In this document: positions 1-12,489 of the stretch, in pieces
How positions within the stretch are numbered: position 1 is the stretch's first letter
Layout of the letters: every line of letters begins with the position of its first letter
From: Edaphochlamys debaryana
Taxonomy: Eukaryota > Chlorophyta > Chlorophyceae > Chlamydomonadales
DNA: 64,000 bases
Reading direction: 5' to 3'
NCBI GenBank assembly: GCA_016858145.1
Contig: JAEHOE010000167.1
Span: 1-64,000, forward strand
Program-made: the position numbers and the translations under genes
Notes under the pieces: model-generated
What the model was told of the DNA's origin: nothing
Database searches by the model: none
What the model saw: only the letters and a program-made list of their open reading frames with translations

Positions 1-373
1 CCAGGGCATCCAGTACAGCGCTCTCTGGCAGCTGTGTGTGTGCCGCCCCGTGCGTGGGCGGTCACCACACTCCCGTCCTCAAAGAATCGGGTCACCCAGT
101 CCCGAATCCAGTCGGCCTTGGCCTGCGCGCCTTGGGTGTGTCCCCAACGCAGCTGCCGGGCACCAGCTGTGCTTCCTGCTCGCCACGGTCAGTGAGCATG
201 CTGTTGAAGACGTCCACGGCGTGTCCTCCCCAGTTGCGCTGGGGGTGACGAGCAATGGCAGCGCAGCCAGCGAACACCGCCAAGATGCGGCCCCTCCGCT
301 CTGGGGCTGGACTTGGACACGTCGATGCCAGCAGCTACCAGGAGGGAAGCTGGATCCAGTTCCATGGATCCAT
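1..373 (-). pseudogene. Transposase copy 0, 5' part of exon 1 only (cut by window edge)
   Basis: This is the N-terminal part of the DDE transposase described for copy 4 (12490-15124), with its start codon at 371-373. A one-base deletion in the start region (one G fewer than in other copies, near 366) and indels near 46 and 130 put the helix-turn-helix segment out of frame. The rest of the gene lies beyond the left edge. The indels sit in short homopolymers or small repeats, so either true decay or uncorrected long-read errors could explain them. Confidence 0.8.
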
Positions 374-1420
374 GGTGGGCTGTATCGTGGTGGGCGGGGG
401 GAGGCGGGGGGCGGAGGGGGGGGGGCAGGGCGTGGGGGATCACGTGGACACAGGGTGATGGGGCCCAGACCGGACCAACCTTTACGGTTGATCTTTGCGG
501 TTGATCTTTCTTCTGAAGGTTGGGCGCAAGGTGCACTTGGCCGCGTGTCCTCGGCGGTGTTCCTGCACAGGCCGCGGGGGTGTCATGCTTGTGGGTCACC
601 AGCTGTAGCGCCCCAGTCAGCCGGGTCGCAGCGTGCGCGGGGCGTGGCTGGATGCTCGGGCGCGAGCGCATGCCGCGTCCAAACCCTTCCTCGCGCGATG
701 CCGAACTGAGTGTGCCATGTGTAACCCATTCTCACTTGCAGATTGATTGGCAACGTGCTCAATGCTCAATGAGTACCAAGCAGGTGCGTTATGAGTAACT
801 GCACTGTACTTTGACAGCGCGACCAATCCGGCGTCAAACCGCGAAACTCGCGGGCCTACGCTTGCACGAAACCCGGCCGTCTTCCATTTCCCCGGTTTCC
901 CCCGCGGGGTACCGCACATCGCCCATGCCCAGCCGCTCTGCTTGAATAAAAGCGAATACGGGACTTAACAAAACCCCTCCATAAGGGGCGGTAAATGCCA
1001 CGAGGCTGGCGGCCGCCGTAGGTCCCGACATGTCCGCGCGAGCGAATCCCCCGGGCCATCCCACGACCTTGACAACCGCACCACATCGCCACGAGTGCCC
1101 TGTTTGTGGGAGCCAAGACAGTATACACGCACTCACCATCCCTCACCTCCCCGCAAATGCGAACCCTTGCAGCAGCCCGCGGCATTGGTGTGTTCAACAT
1201 GTTCACACAGCACCGTCGCGTCCCACCCCCCTTGCCGTGTGAGAGCTGCCTAAGCCTCGGCAGACACTTCTGCGCATGAAAGTGAGTCTACAGACACATG
1301 TTCGCTCCATACGCCATGCCCACCGCCACCCCCCTGCCCCCTGGCCCTTCCCCTGGCCCTCCTCGACCCCCTCCCGCCCTCCCTCTGCACCCTTGCCCCC
1401 TCAGGCTCTGCCCCCCGCCC

Positions 1421-4051
1421 TCAGCGGTACTTCTCTCGGGCCACCCGCCGTTCGCCTCTATGATGGCCGGCAGCGTGTAGGCGAACAGCCTCTTCGTCTG
1501 CTTCATGGCCCATGCCGGGTGTGAGCTCCTCTTTGAAGATCTTTTCCAGCTGCTCCCAGTAGGGCTCGGGTGTCGTACGCGTCGGGGGCCTGCATTGTGA
1601 TCCACTTGTGCAGCCTATCGCAAATGATAGCGTGGGAGCACTCGATGACGTTGTGCATGTCACCGCTCCAAGGGGGCAGGTTCCTGCGTCGCGATGCGGG
1701 GCAGTCGATGCCACCTGCGTTGCGGGTCAGGCCCATCGCCTGGTGCACCTTAGCGTTGTCGAGGGACCAGCGAGGGGGCCGCCACTGAATCTCGCACTCG
1801 GCGCACCGCTTCTTGTACGCCTCCTCCACCAGTTTAATGAAGTCCATGACCTCCGCCTCCGTAGGTGCCAGCGCCAAGCGGCTGCCGTTCTTTATCTGCG
1901 GATGGCGTGGGCAGTGCCAGCGACGGCGAGGAGGGCGGGCAGCGTCAGCGCAGCACGGCCCCGGCCAACCTCCGGTGCTTCCCACCTGAGGTACTGGCTC
2001 TGTACGAAGCAATGCGGAGCCGGGGCTACAACACTGGGGCCTTGCGCGGGACTGATGGGCGCACGCTCGTGTACTGGCGCCTGGTTTGCGGCTGCTGCGT
2101 GCACCTGTCACCGCATGGCGTGTCAGACAGCCGCCGTGATGCGGAGGCGGCTGCCTTGATCGCCCTGGGCCATGCCATCACCCGGCAACCCTACAAGCGC
2201 CGGAGGCTAGATCCGCCCGTGCCCAAGGGACGTGGGCCAGGGCGACCGCCAAAGGCCCCAGCCACGCCCCAGCCCCTCCTCAGCCGAATCCGCTCTACCC
2301 TTGCTTCGAATGCCGCTTCCATCCGTCGACCCGGTCAGCGAGAACTAGTGAATGGCAGAAGGGCGCGTTCAAGATGCTTTGCTCCCTTGTTGAGGGGCTA
2401 GAGTGCATCATTGTTTGGGAGGCTCGACCGTTTGGTGGTGCTAAGGCCTATGACTTCATGCTGTTGGGCCCCGTGCGGCTAAATGGTGAGGGAGTGAGGG
2501 AGCCCGCGTGGCGGGTAATGGTGGAGGTGGACGGAAGGCAGCATTCGGCTGGCTCATGCTACGGGACGGAGGCATATGAGCAGCGTGCTCGGGATGAGCT
2601 GTGGAACAACCGTGCGGTTCAGGCGGGCTGGCACGTGGTGAGGCTCGACAAGTCGGACGGGTGGTTCTGGCGGCAGACGGCAGCAGTGGCCTTGGAGGAG
2701 GCTAGGTCTGGCAAGGCCGCACGCGTGCACCGCACCTCCGCCTGACCCCGCCTGACCCAGCTTACGTTGTACTTGTTCTTTTGCTCGTAGCCCTTGCCCT
2801 CGGTGCCAGTGCACCGCCAGATGAGGATGTAGCCCACCCGCGGGTTCACTGCGGAGTAGTAGACGATCTTCATGGGGTCCCGGGCGTTGAGCCGTATGTC
2901 GGGCACCACGTGTATGCCCGGGTGCGGCCCCACGATCCAGCCCTTCTCGGTCGTATCAGGGGTTAGGTAGGTGGTCTTGGCGTCCAGGTATATGGTGTCG
3001 AGGGCGTCCTGTGTAAGCCACTCGGTGGCGTACTTGGCCTTGTCCTCGGGCTTGGGCGGTATGGGCACCGGCCCTCGGTCGTTGCCCTTCTCCTTGAAGT
3101 CCTCCATCGTCACCCCATGCTCGTCACGCTCAGCCACGGTTTTGTGCTTGACGGCCCAGCGCAGCCACTCCCAGCAGGCCTCCAGCCTGGAAACGGGGGG
3201 GGTTGCGGGAAAGGGTCGAAAGGGCCGAGGCATGAAAGGGCAGCTCCTGTGACGGGAGGCTTGGAGGGCATGCGGGCAAGTGCTGAAGCTCCCTCCCCCG
3301 TTCACCCCTTCCCTGCGGTGCTTCCTCGTCCCAATCCCTGCAAGTGTCCCCTATAACCCAGCCCTTGCCCCGGCATGCCCCTCGGCATGCCCCTCGGCCC
3401 GGCCCCCTCTGTGCCCCTTCTCCCCCTTCTCCCATGCCCTCACCCGCCCTTTACCCTTTGCCGTGCCCACCTTGCGTCCATCTGCTCCTGCGTGAGCTGT
3501 CGCCGGTGCTCAATGATGACCGCCTTGCGGCATCGAGCCTCAAGCCGCTGCAAGCGGGCCCACAGGGTCTGGCCCGTCACCTCGTACTCCTGCAGTATTG
3601 CCGCGATGCCAGGGGTCGCTGTTCGCCTCCTCCTGGGTCCGGAACGGCGTGCGCTCAATGGCCTGGGTCCTTATAATCTCCAGGGCATCCAGTACAGCGC
3701 TCTCTGGCAGCTGTGTGTGCCGCCCCGTGCGTGGGCGGTCCACCACACTCCCGTCCTCAAAGAATCGGGTCACCCAGTCCCGAATCCAGTCGGCCTTGGC
3801 CTGCCGCGCCTTGGGTGTGTCCCCAACGCAGCTGCCGGGCACAGCTGTGCTTCCTGCTCGCCACGGTCAGTGAGCATGCTGTTGAAGACGTCCACGGCGT
3901 GTCCTCCCCAGTTGCGCTGGGGGTGACGAGCAATGGCAGCGCAGCCAGCGAACACCGCCAAGATGCGGCCCCTCCGCTCTGGGCTGGACTTGGACACGTC
4001 GATGCCAGCAGCTACCAGGAGGGAAGCTGGATCCAGTTCCATGGGATCCAT
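1421..4051 (-). pseudogene. Transposase copy 1, frameshifted
   Basis: All three exons of the DDE transposase are present: roughly 4051-3471, 3186-2766 and 1895-1421. Splice sites match those of the intact copies. Several indels break the frame. Exon 1 has an extra G near 3612 and a missing C near 3842. Exon 3 has a missing base near 1433, an extra base near 1519 and two missing bases near 1567. The DDE motifs are still recognisable in separate frames. The indels are mostly in homopolymers, so assembly error cannot be excluded without reads. Confidence 0.8.
1865..2745 (+). pseudogene. Nested PD-(D/E)XK nuclease, copy 1 (frameshifted)
   Basis: This matches the nuclease of the other units. One C is missing in the C-run near 2268, so the N-terminal and AT-hook part is separated by a frameshift from the catalytic part. 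The equivalent ATG is at 2012. The catalytic half is still open in the frame ending at 2745. Homopolymer location makes a sequencing error possible. Confidence 0.75.
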
Positions 4052-5106
4052 GGTGGGCCTGTATCGTGGTGGGCGGGGGGAGCAGGGGGGCGGGAGGGAG
4101 GGGCAGGGCGTGGGGGATCACGTGGGACACAGGGTGATGGGGCCCAGACCGGACCAACCTTTACGGTTGATCTTTGCGGTTGATCTTTTCTTTCTGAAGG
4201 TTGGGCGCAAGGTGCACTTGGCCGCGTGTCCTCGGCGGGTGTTCCTGCACAGGCCGCGGGGGTGTCATGCTTGTGGGTCACCAGCTGTAGCGCCCCAGTC
4301 AGCCGGGTCGCAGCGTGCGCGGGGGCGTGGCTGGATGCTCGGGCGCGAGCGCATGCCGCGTCCAAACCCTTCCTCGCGCGATGCCGAACTGAGTGTGCCG
4401 TGTGTAACCCATTCTCACTTGCAGATGATTGGCAACGTGCTCAATGCTACAATGAGTACCAAGCAGGTGCGTTATGAGTAACTGCACTGTACTTTGACAG
4501 CGCGACCAATCCGGCGTCAAACCGCGAAACTCGCGGGCCTACGCTTGCACGAAACCCGGCCGTCTTCCATTTCCCCGGTTTCCCCCCGCGGGTACCGCAC
4601 ATCGCCCATGCCCAGCCGCTCTGCTTGAATAAAAGCGAATACGGGACTTAACAAAACCCCTCCATAAGGGGCGGTAAATGCCACGAGGCTGGCGGCCGCC
4701 GTAGGTCCCGACATGTCCGCGCGAGCGAATCCCCCGGGCCATCCCCACGACCTTGACAACCGCACCACATCGCCACGAGTGCCCTGTTTGTGGGAGCCAA
4801 GACAGTATACACGCACTCACCATCCGCTCACCTCCCCGCAAATGCGAACCCTTGCAGCAGCCCGCGGCATTGGTGTGTTCAACATGTTCACACAGCACCG
4901 TCGCGTCCCACCCCCCTTGCCGTGTGAGAGCTGCCTAAGCCTCGGCAGACACTTCTGCGCATGAAAGTGAGTCTACAGACACATGTTCGCTCCATACGCC
5001 ATGCCCACCGCCACCCCCCTGCCCCCTGGCCCTTCCCCTGGCCCTCCTCGACCCCCCTCCCGCCCTCCCTCTGCACCCTTGCCCCCTCAGGCTCTGCCCC
5101 CCGCCC

Positions 5107-7741
5107 TCAGCGGTACTTCTTCTCGGGCCACCCGCCGTTCGCCTCTATGATGGCCGGCAGCGTGTAGGCGAACAGCCTCTTCGTCTGCTTCATGGCCCAT
5201 GCCGGGGTGAGCTCCTCTTTGAAGATCTTTTCCAGCTGCTCCCAGTAGGGCTCGAGGGTGTCGTACGCGTCGGGGGCCTGCATGTTGATCCACTTGTGCA
5301 GCCTATCGCAAATGATAGCGTGGGAGCACTCGATGACGTTGTGCATGTCACCGCTCCAAGGGGGCAGGTTCCTGCGTCGCGATGCGGGGCAGTCGATGCC
5401 ACCTGCGTTGCGGGTCAGGCCCATCGCCTGGTGCACCTTAGCGTTGTCGAGGGACCAGCGAGGGGGCCGCCACTGAATCTCGCACTCGGCGCACCGCTTC
5501 TTGTACGCCTCCTCCACCAGTTTAATGAAGTCCATGACCTCCGCCTCCGTAGGTGCCAGCGCCAAGCGGCTGCCGTTCTTTATCTGCGGATGGCGTGGGC
5601 AGTGCCAGCGACGGCGAGGAGGGCGGGCAGCGTCAGCGCAGCACGGCCCCGGCCAACCTCCGGTGCTTCCCACCTGAGGTACTGGCTCTGTACGAAGCAA
5701 TGCGGAGCCGGGGCTACAACACTGGGGCCTTGCGCGGGACTGATGGGCGCACGCTCGTGTACTGGCGCCTGGTTTGCGGCTGCTGCGTGCACCTGTCACC
5801 GCATGGCGTGTCAGACAGCCGCCGTGATGCGGAGGCGGCTGCCTTGATCGCCCTGGGCCATGCCATCACCCGGCAACCCTACAAGCGCCGGAGGCTAGAT
5901 CCGCCCGTGCCCAAGGGACGTGGGCCAGGGCGACCGCCAAAGGCCCCAGCCACGCCCCCAGCCCCTCCTCAGCCGAATCCGCTCTACCCTTGCTTCGAAT
6001 GCCGCTTCCATCCGTCGACCCGGTCAGCGAGAACTAGTGAATGGCAGAAGGGCGCGTTCAAGATGCTTTGCTCCCTTGTTGAGGGGCTAGAGTGCATCAT
6101 TGTTTGGGAGGCTCGACCGTTTGGTGGTGCTAAGGCCTATGACTTCATGCTGTTGGGCCCCGTGCGGCTAAATGGTGAGGGAGTGAGGGAGCCCGCGTGG
6201 CGGGTAATGGTGGAGGTGGACGGAAGGCAGCATTCGGCTGGCTCATGCTACGGGACGGAGGCATATGAGCAGCGTGCTCGGGATGAGCTGTGGAACAACC
6301 GTGCGGTTCAGGCGGGCTGGCACGTGGTGAGGCTCGACAAGTCGGACGGGTGGTTCTGGCGGCAGACGGCAGCAGTGGCCTTGGAGGAGGCTAGGTCTGG
6401 CAAGGCCGCACGCGTGCACCGCACCTCCGCCTGACCCCGCCTGACCCAGCTTACGTTGTACTTGTTCTTTTGCTCGTAGCCCTTGCCCTCGGTGCCAGTG
6501 CACCGCCAGATGAGGATGTAGCCCACCCGCGGGTTCACTGCGGAGTAGTAGACGATCTTCATGGGGTCCCGGGCGTTGAGCCGTATGTCGGGCACCACGT
6601 GTATGCCCGGGTGCGGCCCCACGATCCAGCCCTTCTCGGTCGTATCAGGGGTTAGGTAGGTGGTCTTGGCGTCCAGGTATATGGTGTCGAGGGCGTCCTG
6701 TGTAAGCCACTCGGTGGCGTACTTGGCCTTGTCCTCGGGCTTGGGCGGTATGGGCACCGGCCCTCGGTCGTTGCCCTTCTCCTTGAAGTCCTCCATCGTC
6801 ACCCCATGCTCGTCACGCTCAGCCACGGTTTTGTGCTTGACGGCCCAGCGCAGCCACTCCCAGCAGGCCTCCAGCCTGGAAACGGGTGGGGGTTGCGGGA
6901 AAGGGTCGAAAGGGCCGAGGCATGAAAGGGCAGCTCCTGTGACGGGAGGCTTGGAGGGCATGCGGGCAAGTGCTGAAGCTCCCTCCCCCGTTCACCCCTT
7001 CCCTGCGGTGCTTCCTCGTCCCAATCCCTGCAAGTGTCCCCTATAACCCAGCCCTTGCCCCGGCATGCCCCTCGGCATGCCCCTCGGCCCGGCCCCCTCT
7101 GTGCCCCTTCTCCCCCTTCTCCCATGCCCTCACCCGCCCTTTACCCTTTGCCGTGCCCACCTTGCGTCCATCTGCTCCTGCGTGAGCTGTCGCCGGTGCT
7201 CAATGATGACCGCCTTGCGGCATCGAGCCTCAAGCCGCTGCAGGCGGGCCCACAGGGTCTGGCCCGTCACCTCGTACTCCTGCAGTATTGCCGCGATGCC
7301 AGGGTCGCTGTTCGCCTCCTCCTGGGTCCGGAACGGCGTGCGCTCAATGGCCTGGGTCCTTATAATCTCCAGGGCATCCAGTACAGCGCTCTCTGGCAGC
7401 TGTGTGTGCCGCCCCGTGCGTGGGCGGTCCACCACACTCCCGTCCTCAAAGAATCGGGTCACCCAGTCCCGAATCCAGTCGGCCTTGGCCTGCCGCGCCT
7501 TGGGTGTGTCCCCAACGCAGCTGCCGGGCACCAGCTGTGCTTCCTGCTCGCCACGGTCAGTGAGCATGCTGTTGAAGACGTCCACGGCGTGTCCTCCCCA
7601 GTTGCGCTGGGGGTGACGAGCAATGGCAGCGCAGCCAGCGAACACCGCCAAGATGCGGCCCCTCCGCTCTGGGCTGGACTTGGACACGTCGATGCCAGCA
7701 GCTACCAGGAGGGAAGCTGGATCCAGTTCCATGGGATCCAT
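5107..7741 (-). CDS. Tc1/mariner-IS630-like DDE transposase, copy 2 (intact)
   Basis: The exons are 7741-7161, 6875-6455 and 5583-5107, giving an open frame of 492 residues identical in design to copy 4. Intron 1 (7160-6876) is pyrimidine-rich. Intron 2 (6454-5584) contains nuclease copy 2 on the other strand. Donors and acceptors are canonical GT-AG and phases agree across both junctions. This is the leftmost copy without frameshifts. Confidence 0.85.
5700..6434 (+). CDS. PD-(D/E)XK (VSR/DUF559-like) nuclease nested in transposase intron, copy 2
   Basis: Open frame of 244 codons from the first ATG; the frame is also open 147 bases further 5'. It is identical in layout to copy 4 and lies entirely inside intron 2 (6454-5584) of transposase copy 2 on the opposite strand. 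Confidence 0.75.
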   Translation: MRSRGYNTGALRGTDGRTLVYWRLVCGCCVHLSPHGVSDSRRDAEAAALIALGHAITRQPYKRRRLDPPVPKGRGPGRPPKAPATPPAPPQPNPLYPCFECRFHPSTRSARTSEWQKGAFKMLCSLVEGLECIIVWEARPFGGAKAYDFMLLGPVRLNGEGVREPAWRVMVEVDGRQHSAGSCYGTEAYEQRARDELWNNRAVQAGWHVVRLDKSDGWFWRQTAAVALEEARSGKAARVHRTSA

Positions 7742-8798
7742 GGTGGGCCTGTATCGTGGTGGGCGGGGGGAGCAGGGGGGCGGGAGGGGAGGGGGCAGGG
7801 CGTGGGGGATCACGTGGGACACAGGGTGATGGGGCCCAGACCGGACCAACCTTTACGGTTGATCTTTGCGGTTGATCTTTTCTTTCTGAAGGTTGGGCGC
7901 AAGGTGCACTTGGCCGCGTGTCCTCGGCGGTGTTCCTGCACAGGCCGCGGGGGGTGTCATGCTTGTGGGTCACCAGCTGTAGCGCCCCAGTCAGCCGGGT
8001 CGCAGCGTGCGCGGGGGCGTGGCTGGATGCTCGGGCGCGAGCGCATGCCGCGTCCAAACCCTTCCTCGCGCGATGCCGAACTGAGTGTGCCGTGTGTAAC
8101 CCATTCTCACTTGCAGATGATTGGCAACGTGCTCAATGCTACAATGAGTACCAAGCAGGTGCGTTATGAGTAACTGCACTGTACTTTGACAGCGCGACCA
8201 ATCCGGCGTCAAACCGCGAAACTCGCGGGCCTACGCTTGCACGAAACCCGGCCGTCTTCCATTTCCCCGGTTTCCCCCCGCGGGTACCGCACATCGCCCA
8301 TGCCCAGCCGCTCTGCTTGAATAAAAGCGAATACGGGACTTAACAAAACCCCTCCATAAGGGGCGGTAAATGCCACGAGGCTGGCGGCCGCCGTAGGTCC
8401 CGACATGTCCGCGCGAGCGAATCCCCCGGGCCATCCCCACGACCTTGACAACCGCACCACATCGCCACGAGTGCCCTGTTTGTGGGAGCCAAGACAGTAT
8501 ACACGCACTCACCATCCGCTCACCTCCCCGCAAATGCGAACCCTTGCAGCAGCCCGCGGCATTGGTGTGTTCAACATGTTCACACAGCACCGTCGCGTCC
8601 CACCCCCCTTGCCGTGTGAGAGCTGCCTAAGCCTCGGCAGACACTTCTGCGCATGAAAGTGAGTCTACAGACACATGTTCGCTCCATACGCCATGCCCAC
8701 CGCCACCCCCCTGCCCCCTGGCCCTTCCCCTGGCCCTCCTCGACCCCCCTCCCGCCCTCCCTCTGCACCCTTGCCCCCTCAGGCTCTGCCCCCCGCCC

Positions 8799-11433
8799 TC
8801 AGCGGTACTTCTTCTCGGGCCACCCGCCGTTCGCCTCTATGATGGCCGGCAGCGTGTAGGCGAACAGCCTCTTCGTCTGCTTCATGGCCCATGCCGGGGT
8901 GAGCTCCTCTTTGAAGATCTTTTCCAGCTGCTCCCAGTAGGGCTCGAGGGTGTCGTACGCGTCGGGGGCCTGCATGTTGATCCACTTGTGCAGCCTATCG
9001 CAAATGATAGCGTGGGAGCACTCGATGACGTTGTGCATGTCACCGCTCCAAGGGGGCAGGTTCCTGCGTCGCGATGCGGGGCAGTCGATGCCACCTGCGT
9101 TGCGGGTCAGGCCCATCGCCTGGTGCACCTTAGCGTTGTCGAGGGACCAGCGAGGGGGCCGCCACTGAATCTCGCACTCGGCGCACCGCTTCTTGTACGC
9201 CTCCTCCACCAGTTTAATGAAGTCCATGACCTCCGCCTCCGTAGGTGCAAGCGCCAAGCGGCTGCCGTTCTTTATCTGCGGATGGCGTGGGCAGTGCCAG
9301 CGACGGCGAGGAGGGCGGGCAGCGTCAGCGCAGCACGGCCCCGGCCAACCTCCGGTGCTTCCCACCTGAGGTACTGGCTCTGTACGAAGCAATGCGGAGC
9401 CGGGGCTACAACACTGGGGCCTTGCGCGGGACTGATGGGCGCACGCTCGTGTACTGGCGCCTGGTTTGCGGCTGCTGCGTGCACCTGTCACCGCATGGCG
9501 TGTCAGACAGCCGCCGTGATGCGGAGGCGGCTGCCTTGATCGCCCTGGGCCATGCCATCACCCGGCAACCCTACAAGCGCCGGAGGCTAGATCCGCCCGT
9601 GCCCAAGGGACGTGGGCCAGGGCGACCGCCAAAGGCCCCAGCCACGCCCCCAGCCCCTCCTCAGCCGAATCCGCTCTACCCTTGCTTCGAATGCCGCTTC
9701 CATCCGTCGACCCGGTCAGCGAGAACTAGTGAATGGCAGAAGGGCGCGTTCAAGATGCTTTGCTCCCTTGTTGAGGGGCTAGAGTGCATCATTGTTTGGG
9801 AGGCTCGACCGTTTGGTGGTGCTAAGGCCTATGACTTCATGCTGTTGGGCCCCGTGCGGCTAAATGGTGAGGGAGTGAGGGAGCCCGCGTGGCGGGTAAT
9901 GGTGGAGGTGGACGGAAGGCAGCATTCGGCTGGCTCATGCTACGGGACGGAGGCATATGAGCAGCGTGCTCGGGATGAGCTGTGGAACAACCGTGCGGTT
10001 CAGGCGGGCTGGCACGTGGTGAGGCTCGACAAGTCGGACGGGTGGTTCTGGCGGCAGACGGCAGCAGTGGCCTTGGAGGAGGCTAGGTCTGGCAAGGCCG
10101 CACGCGTGCACCGCACCTCCGCCTGACCCCGCCTGACCCAGCTTACGTTGTACTTGTTCTTTTGCTCGTAGCCCTTGCCCTCGGTGCCAGTGCACCGCCA
10201 GATGAGGATGTAGCCCACCCGCGGGTTCACTGCGGAGTAGTAGACGATCTTCATGGGGTCCCGGGCGTTGAGCCGTATGTCGGGCACCACGTGTATGCCC
10301 GGGTGCGGCCCCACGATCCAGCCCTTCTCGGTCGTATCAGGGGTTAGGTAGGTGGTCTTGGCGTCCAGGTATATGGTGTCGAGGGCGTCCTGTGTAAGCC
10401 ACTCGGTGGCGTACTTGGCCTTGTCCTCGGGCTTGGGCGGTATGGGCACCGGCCCTCGGTCGTTGCCCTTCTCCTTGAAGTCCTCCATCGTCACCCCATG
10501 CTCGTCACGCTCAGCCACGGTTTTGTGCTTGACGGCCCAGCGCAGCCACTCCCAGCAGGCCTCCAGCCTGGAAACGGGTGGGGGTTGCGGGAAAGGGTCG
10601 AAAGGGCCGAGGCATGAAAGGGCAGCTCCTGTGACGGGAGGCTTGGAGGGCATGCGGGCAAGTGCTGAAGCTCCCTCCCCCGTTCACCCCTTCCCTGCGG
10701 TGCTTCCTCGTCCCAATCCCTGCAAGTGTCCCCTATAACCCAGCCCTTGCCCCGGCATGCCCCTCGGCATGCCCCTCGGCCCGGCCCCCTCTGTGCCCCT
10801 TCTCCCCCTTCTCCCATGCCCTCACCCGCCCTTTACCCTTTGCCGTGCCCACCTTGCGTCCATCTGCTCCTGCGTGAGCTGTCGCCGGTGCTCAATGATG
10901 ACCGCCTTGCGGCATCGAGCCTCAAGCCGCTGCAGGCGGGCCCACAGGGTCTGGCCCGTCACCTCGTACTCCTGCAGTATTGCCGCGATGCCAGGGTCGC
11001 TGTTCGCCTCCTCCTGGGTCCGGAACGGCGTGCGCTCAATGGCCTGGGTCCTTATAATCTCCAGGGCATCCAGTACAGCGCTCTCTGGCAGCTGTGTGTG
11101 CCGCCCCGTGCGTGGGCGGTCCACCACACTCCCGTCCTCAAAGAATCGGGTCACCCAGTCCCGAATCCAGTCGGCCTTGGCCTGCCGCGCCTTGGGTGTG
11201 TCCCCAACGCAGCTGCCGGGCACCAGCTGTGCTTCCTGCTCGCCACGGTCAGTGAGCATGCTGTTGAAGACGTCCACGGCGTGTCCTCCCCAGTTGCGCT
11301 GGGGGTGACGAGCAATGGCAGCGCAGCCAGCGAACACCGCCAAGATGCGGCCCCTCCGCTCTGGGCTGGACTTGGACACGTCGATGCCAGCAGCTACCAG
11401 GAGGGAAGCTGGATCCAGTTCCATGGGATCCAT
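8799..11433 (-). CDS. Tc1/mariner-IS630-like DDE transposase, copy 3 (intact)
   Basis: The exons are 11433-10853, 10567-10147 and 9275-8799 (492 residues). The gene is as described for copy 4. It shares with copy 4 a C-to-A change near 9249 in the region opposite the nuclease 5' end. Intron 2 (10146-9276) holds nuclease copy 3 in antisense. Confidence 0.85.
9392..10126 (+). CDS. PD-(D/E)XK (VSR/DUF559-like) nuclease nested in transposase intron, copy 3
   Basis: Open 244-codon frame, as in copy 4, inside intron 2 (10146-9276) of transposase copy 3. It shares with copy 4 the single-base variant near 9249 upstream of the ATG. Confidence 0.75.
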   Translation: MRSRGYNTGALRGTDGRTLVYWRLVCGCCVHLSPHGVSDSRRDAEAAALIALGHAITRQPYKRRRLDPPVPKGRGPGRPPKAPATPPAPPQPNPLYPCFECRFHPSTRSARTSEWQKGAFKMLCSLVEGLECIIVWEARPFGGAKAYDFMLLGPVRLNGEGVREPAWRVMVEVDGRQHSAGSCYGTEAYEQRARDELWNNRAVQAGWHVVRLDKSDGWFWRQTAAVALEEARSGKAARVHRTSA

Positions 11434-12489
11434 GGTGGGCCTGTATCGTGGTGGGCGGGGGGAGCAGGGGGGCGGGAGGGGAGGGGGCAGGGCGTGGGGG
11501 ATCACGTGGGACACAGGGTGATGGGGCCCAGACCGGACCAACCTTTACGGTTGATCTTTGCGGTTGATCTTTTCTTTCTGAAGGTTGGGCGCAAGGTGCA
11601 CTTGGCCGCGTGTCCTCGGCGGTGTTCCTGCACAGGCCGCGGGGGTGTCATGCTTGTGGGTCACCAGCTGTAGCGCCCCAGTCAGCCGGGTCGCAGCGTG
11701 CGCGGGGGCGTGGCTGGATGCTCGGGCGCGAGCGCATGCCGCGTCCAAACCCTTCCTCGCGCGATGCCGAACTGAGTGTGCCATGTGTAACCCATTCTCA
11801 CTTGCAGATGATTGGCAACGTGCTCAATGCTACAATGAGTACCAAGCAGGTGCGTTATGAGTAACTGCACTGTACTTTGACAGCGCGACCAATCCGGCGT
11901 CAAACCGCGAAACTCGCGGGCCTACGCTTGCACGAAACCCGGCCGTCTTCCATTTCCCCGGTTTCCCCCCGCGGGTACCGCACATCGCCCATGCCCAGCC
12001 GCTCTGCTTGAATAAAAGCGAATACGGGACTTAACAAAACCCCTCCATAAGGGGCGGTAAATGCCACGAGGCTGGCGGCCGCCGTAGGTCCCGACATGTC
12101 CGCGCGAGCGAATCCCCCGGGCCATCCCCACGACCTTGACAACCGCACCACATCGCCACGAGTGCCCTGTTTGTGGGAGCCAAGACAGTATACACGCACT
12201 CACCATCCGCTCACCTCCCCGCAAATGCGAACCCTTGCAGCAGCCCGCGGCATTGGTGTGTTCAACATGTTCACACAGCACCGTCGCGTCCCACCCCCCT
12301 TGCCGTGTGAGAGCTGCCTAAGCCTCGGCAGACACTTCTGCGCATGAAAGTGAGTCTACAGACACATGTTCGCTCCATACGCCATGCCCACCGCCACCCC
12401 CCTGCCCCCTGGCCCTTCCCCTGGCCCTCCTCGACCCCCCTCCCGCCCTCCCTCTGCACCCTTGCCCCCTCAGGCTCTGCCCCCCGCCC

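Noticed and set aside
7034..8173. Long plus-strand open frames (up to 379 codons) opposite transposase exon 1, repeated in each unit
   Set aside because: They are the complement of the helix-turn-helix exon and intron 1. The minus-strand reading has family motifs and consistent splicing, while these have none.
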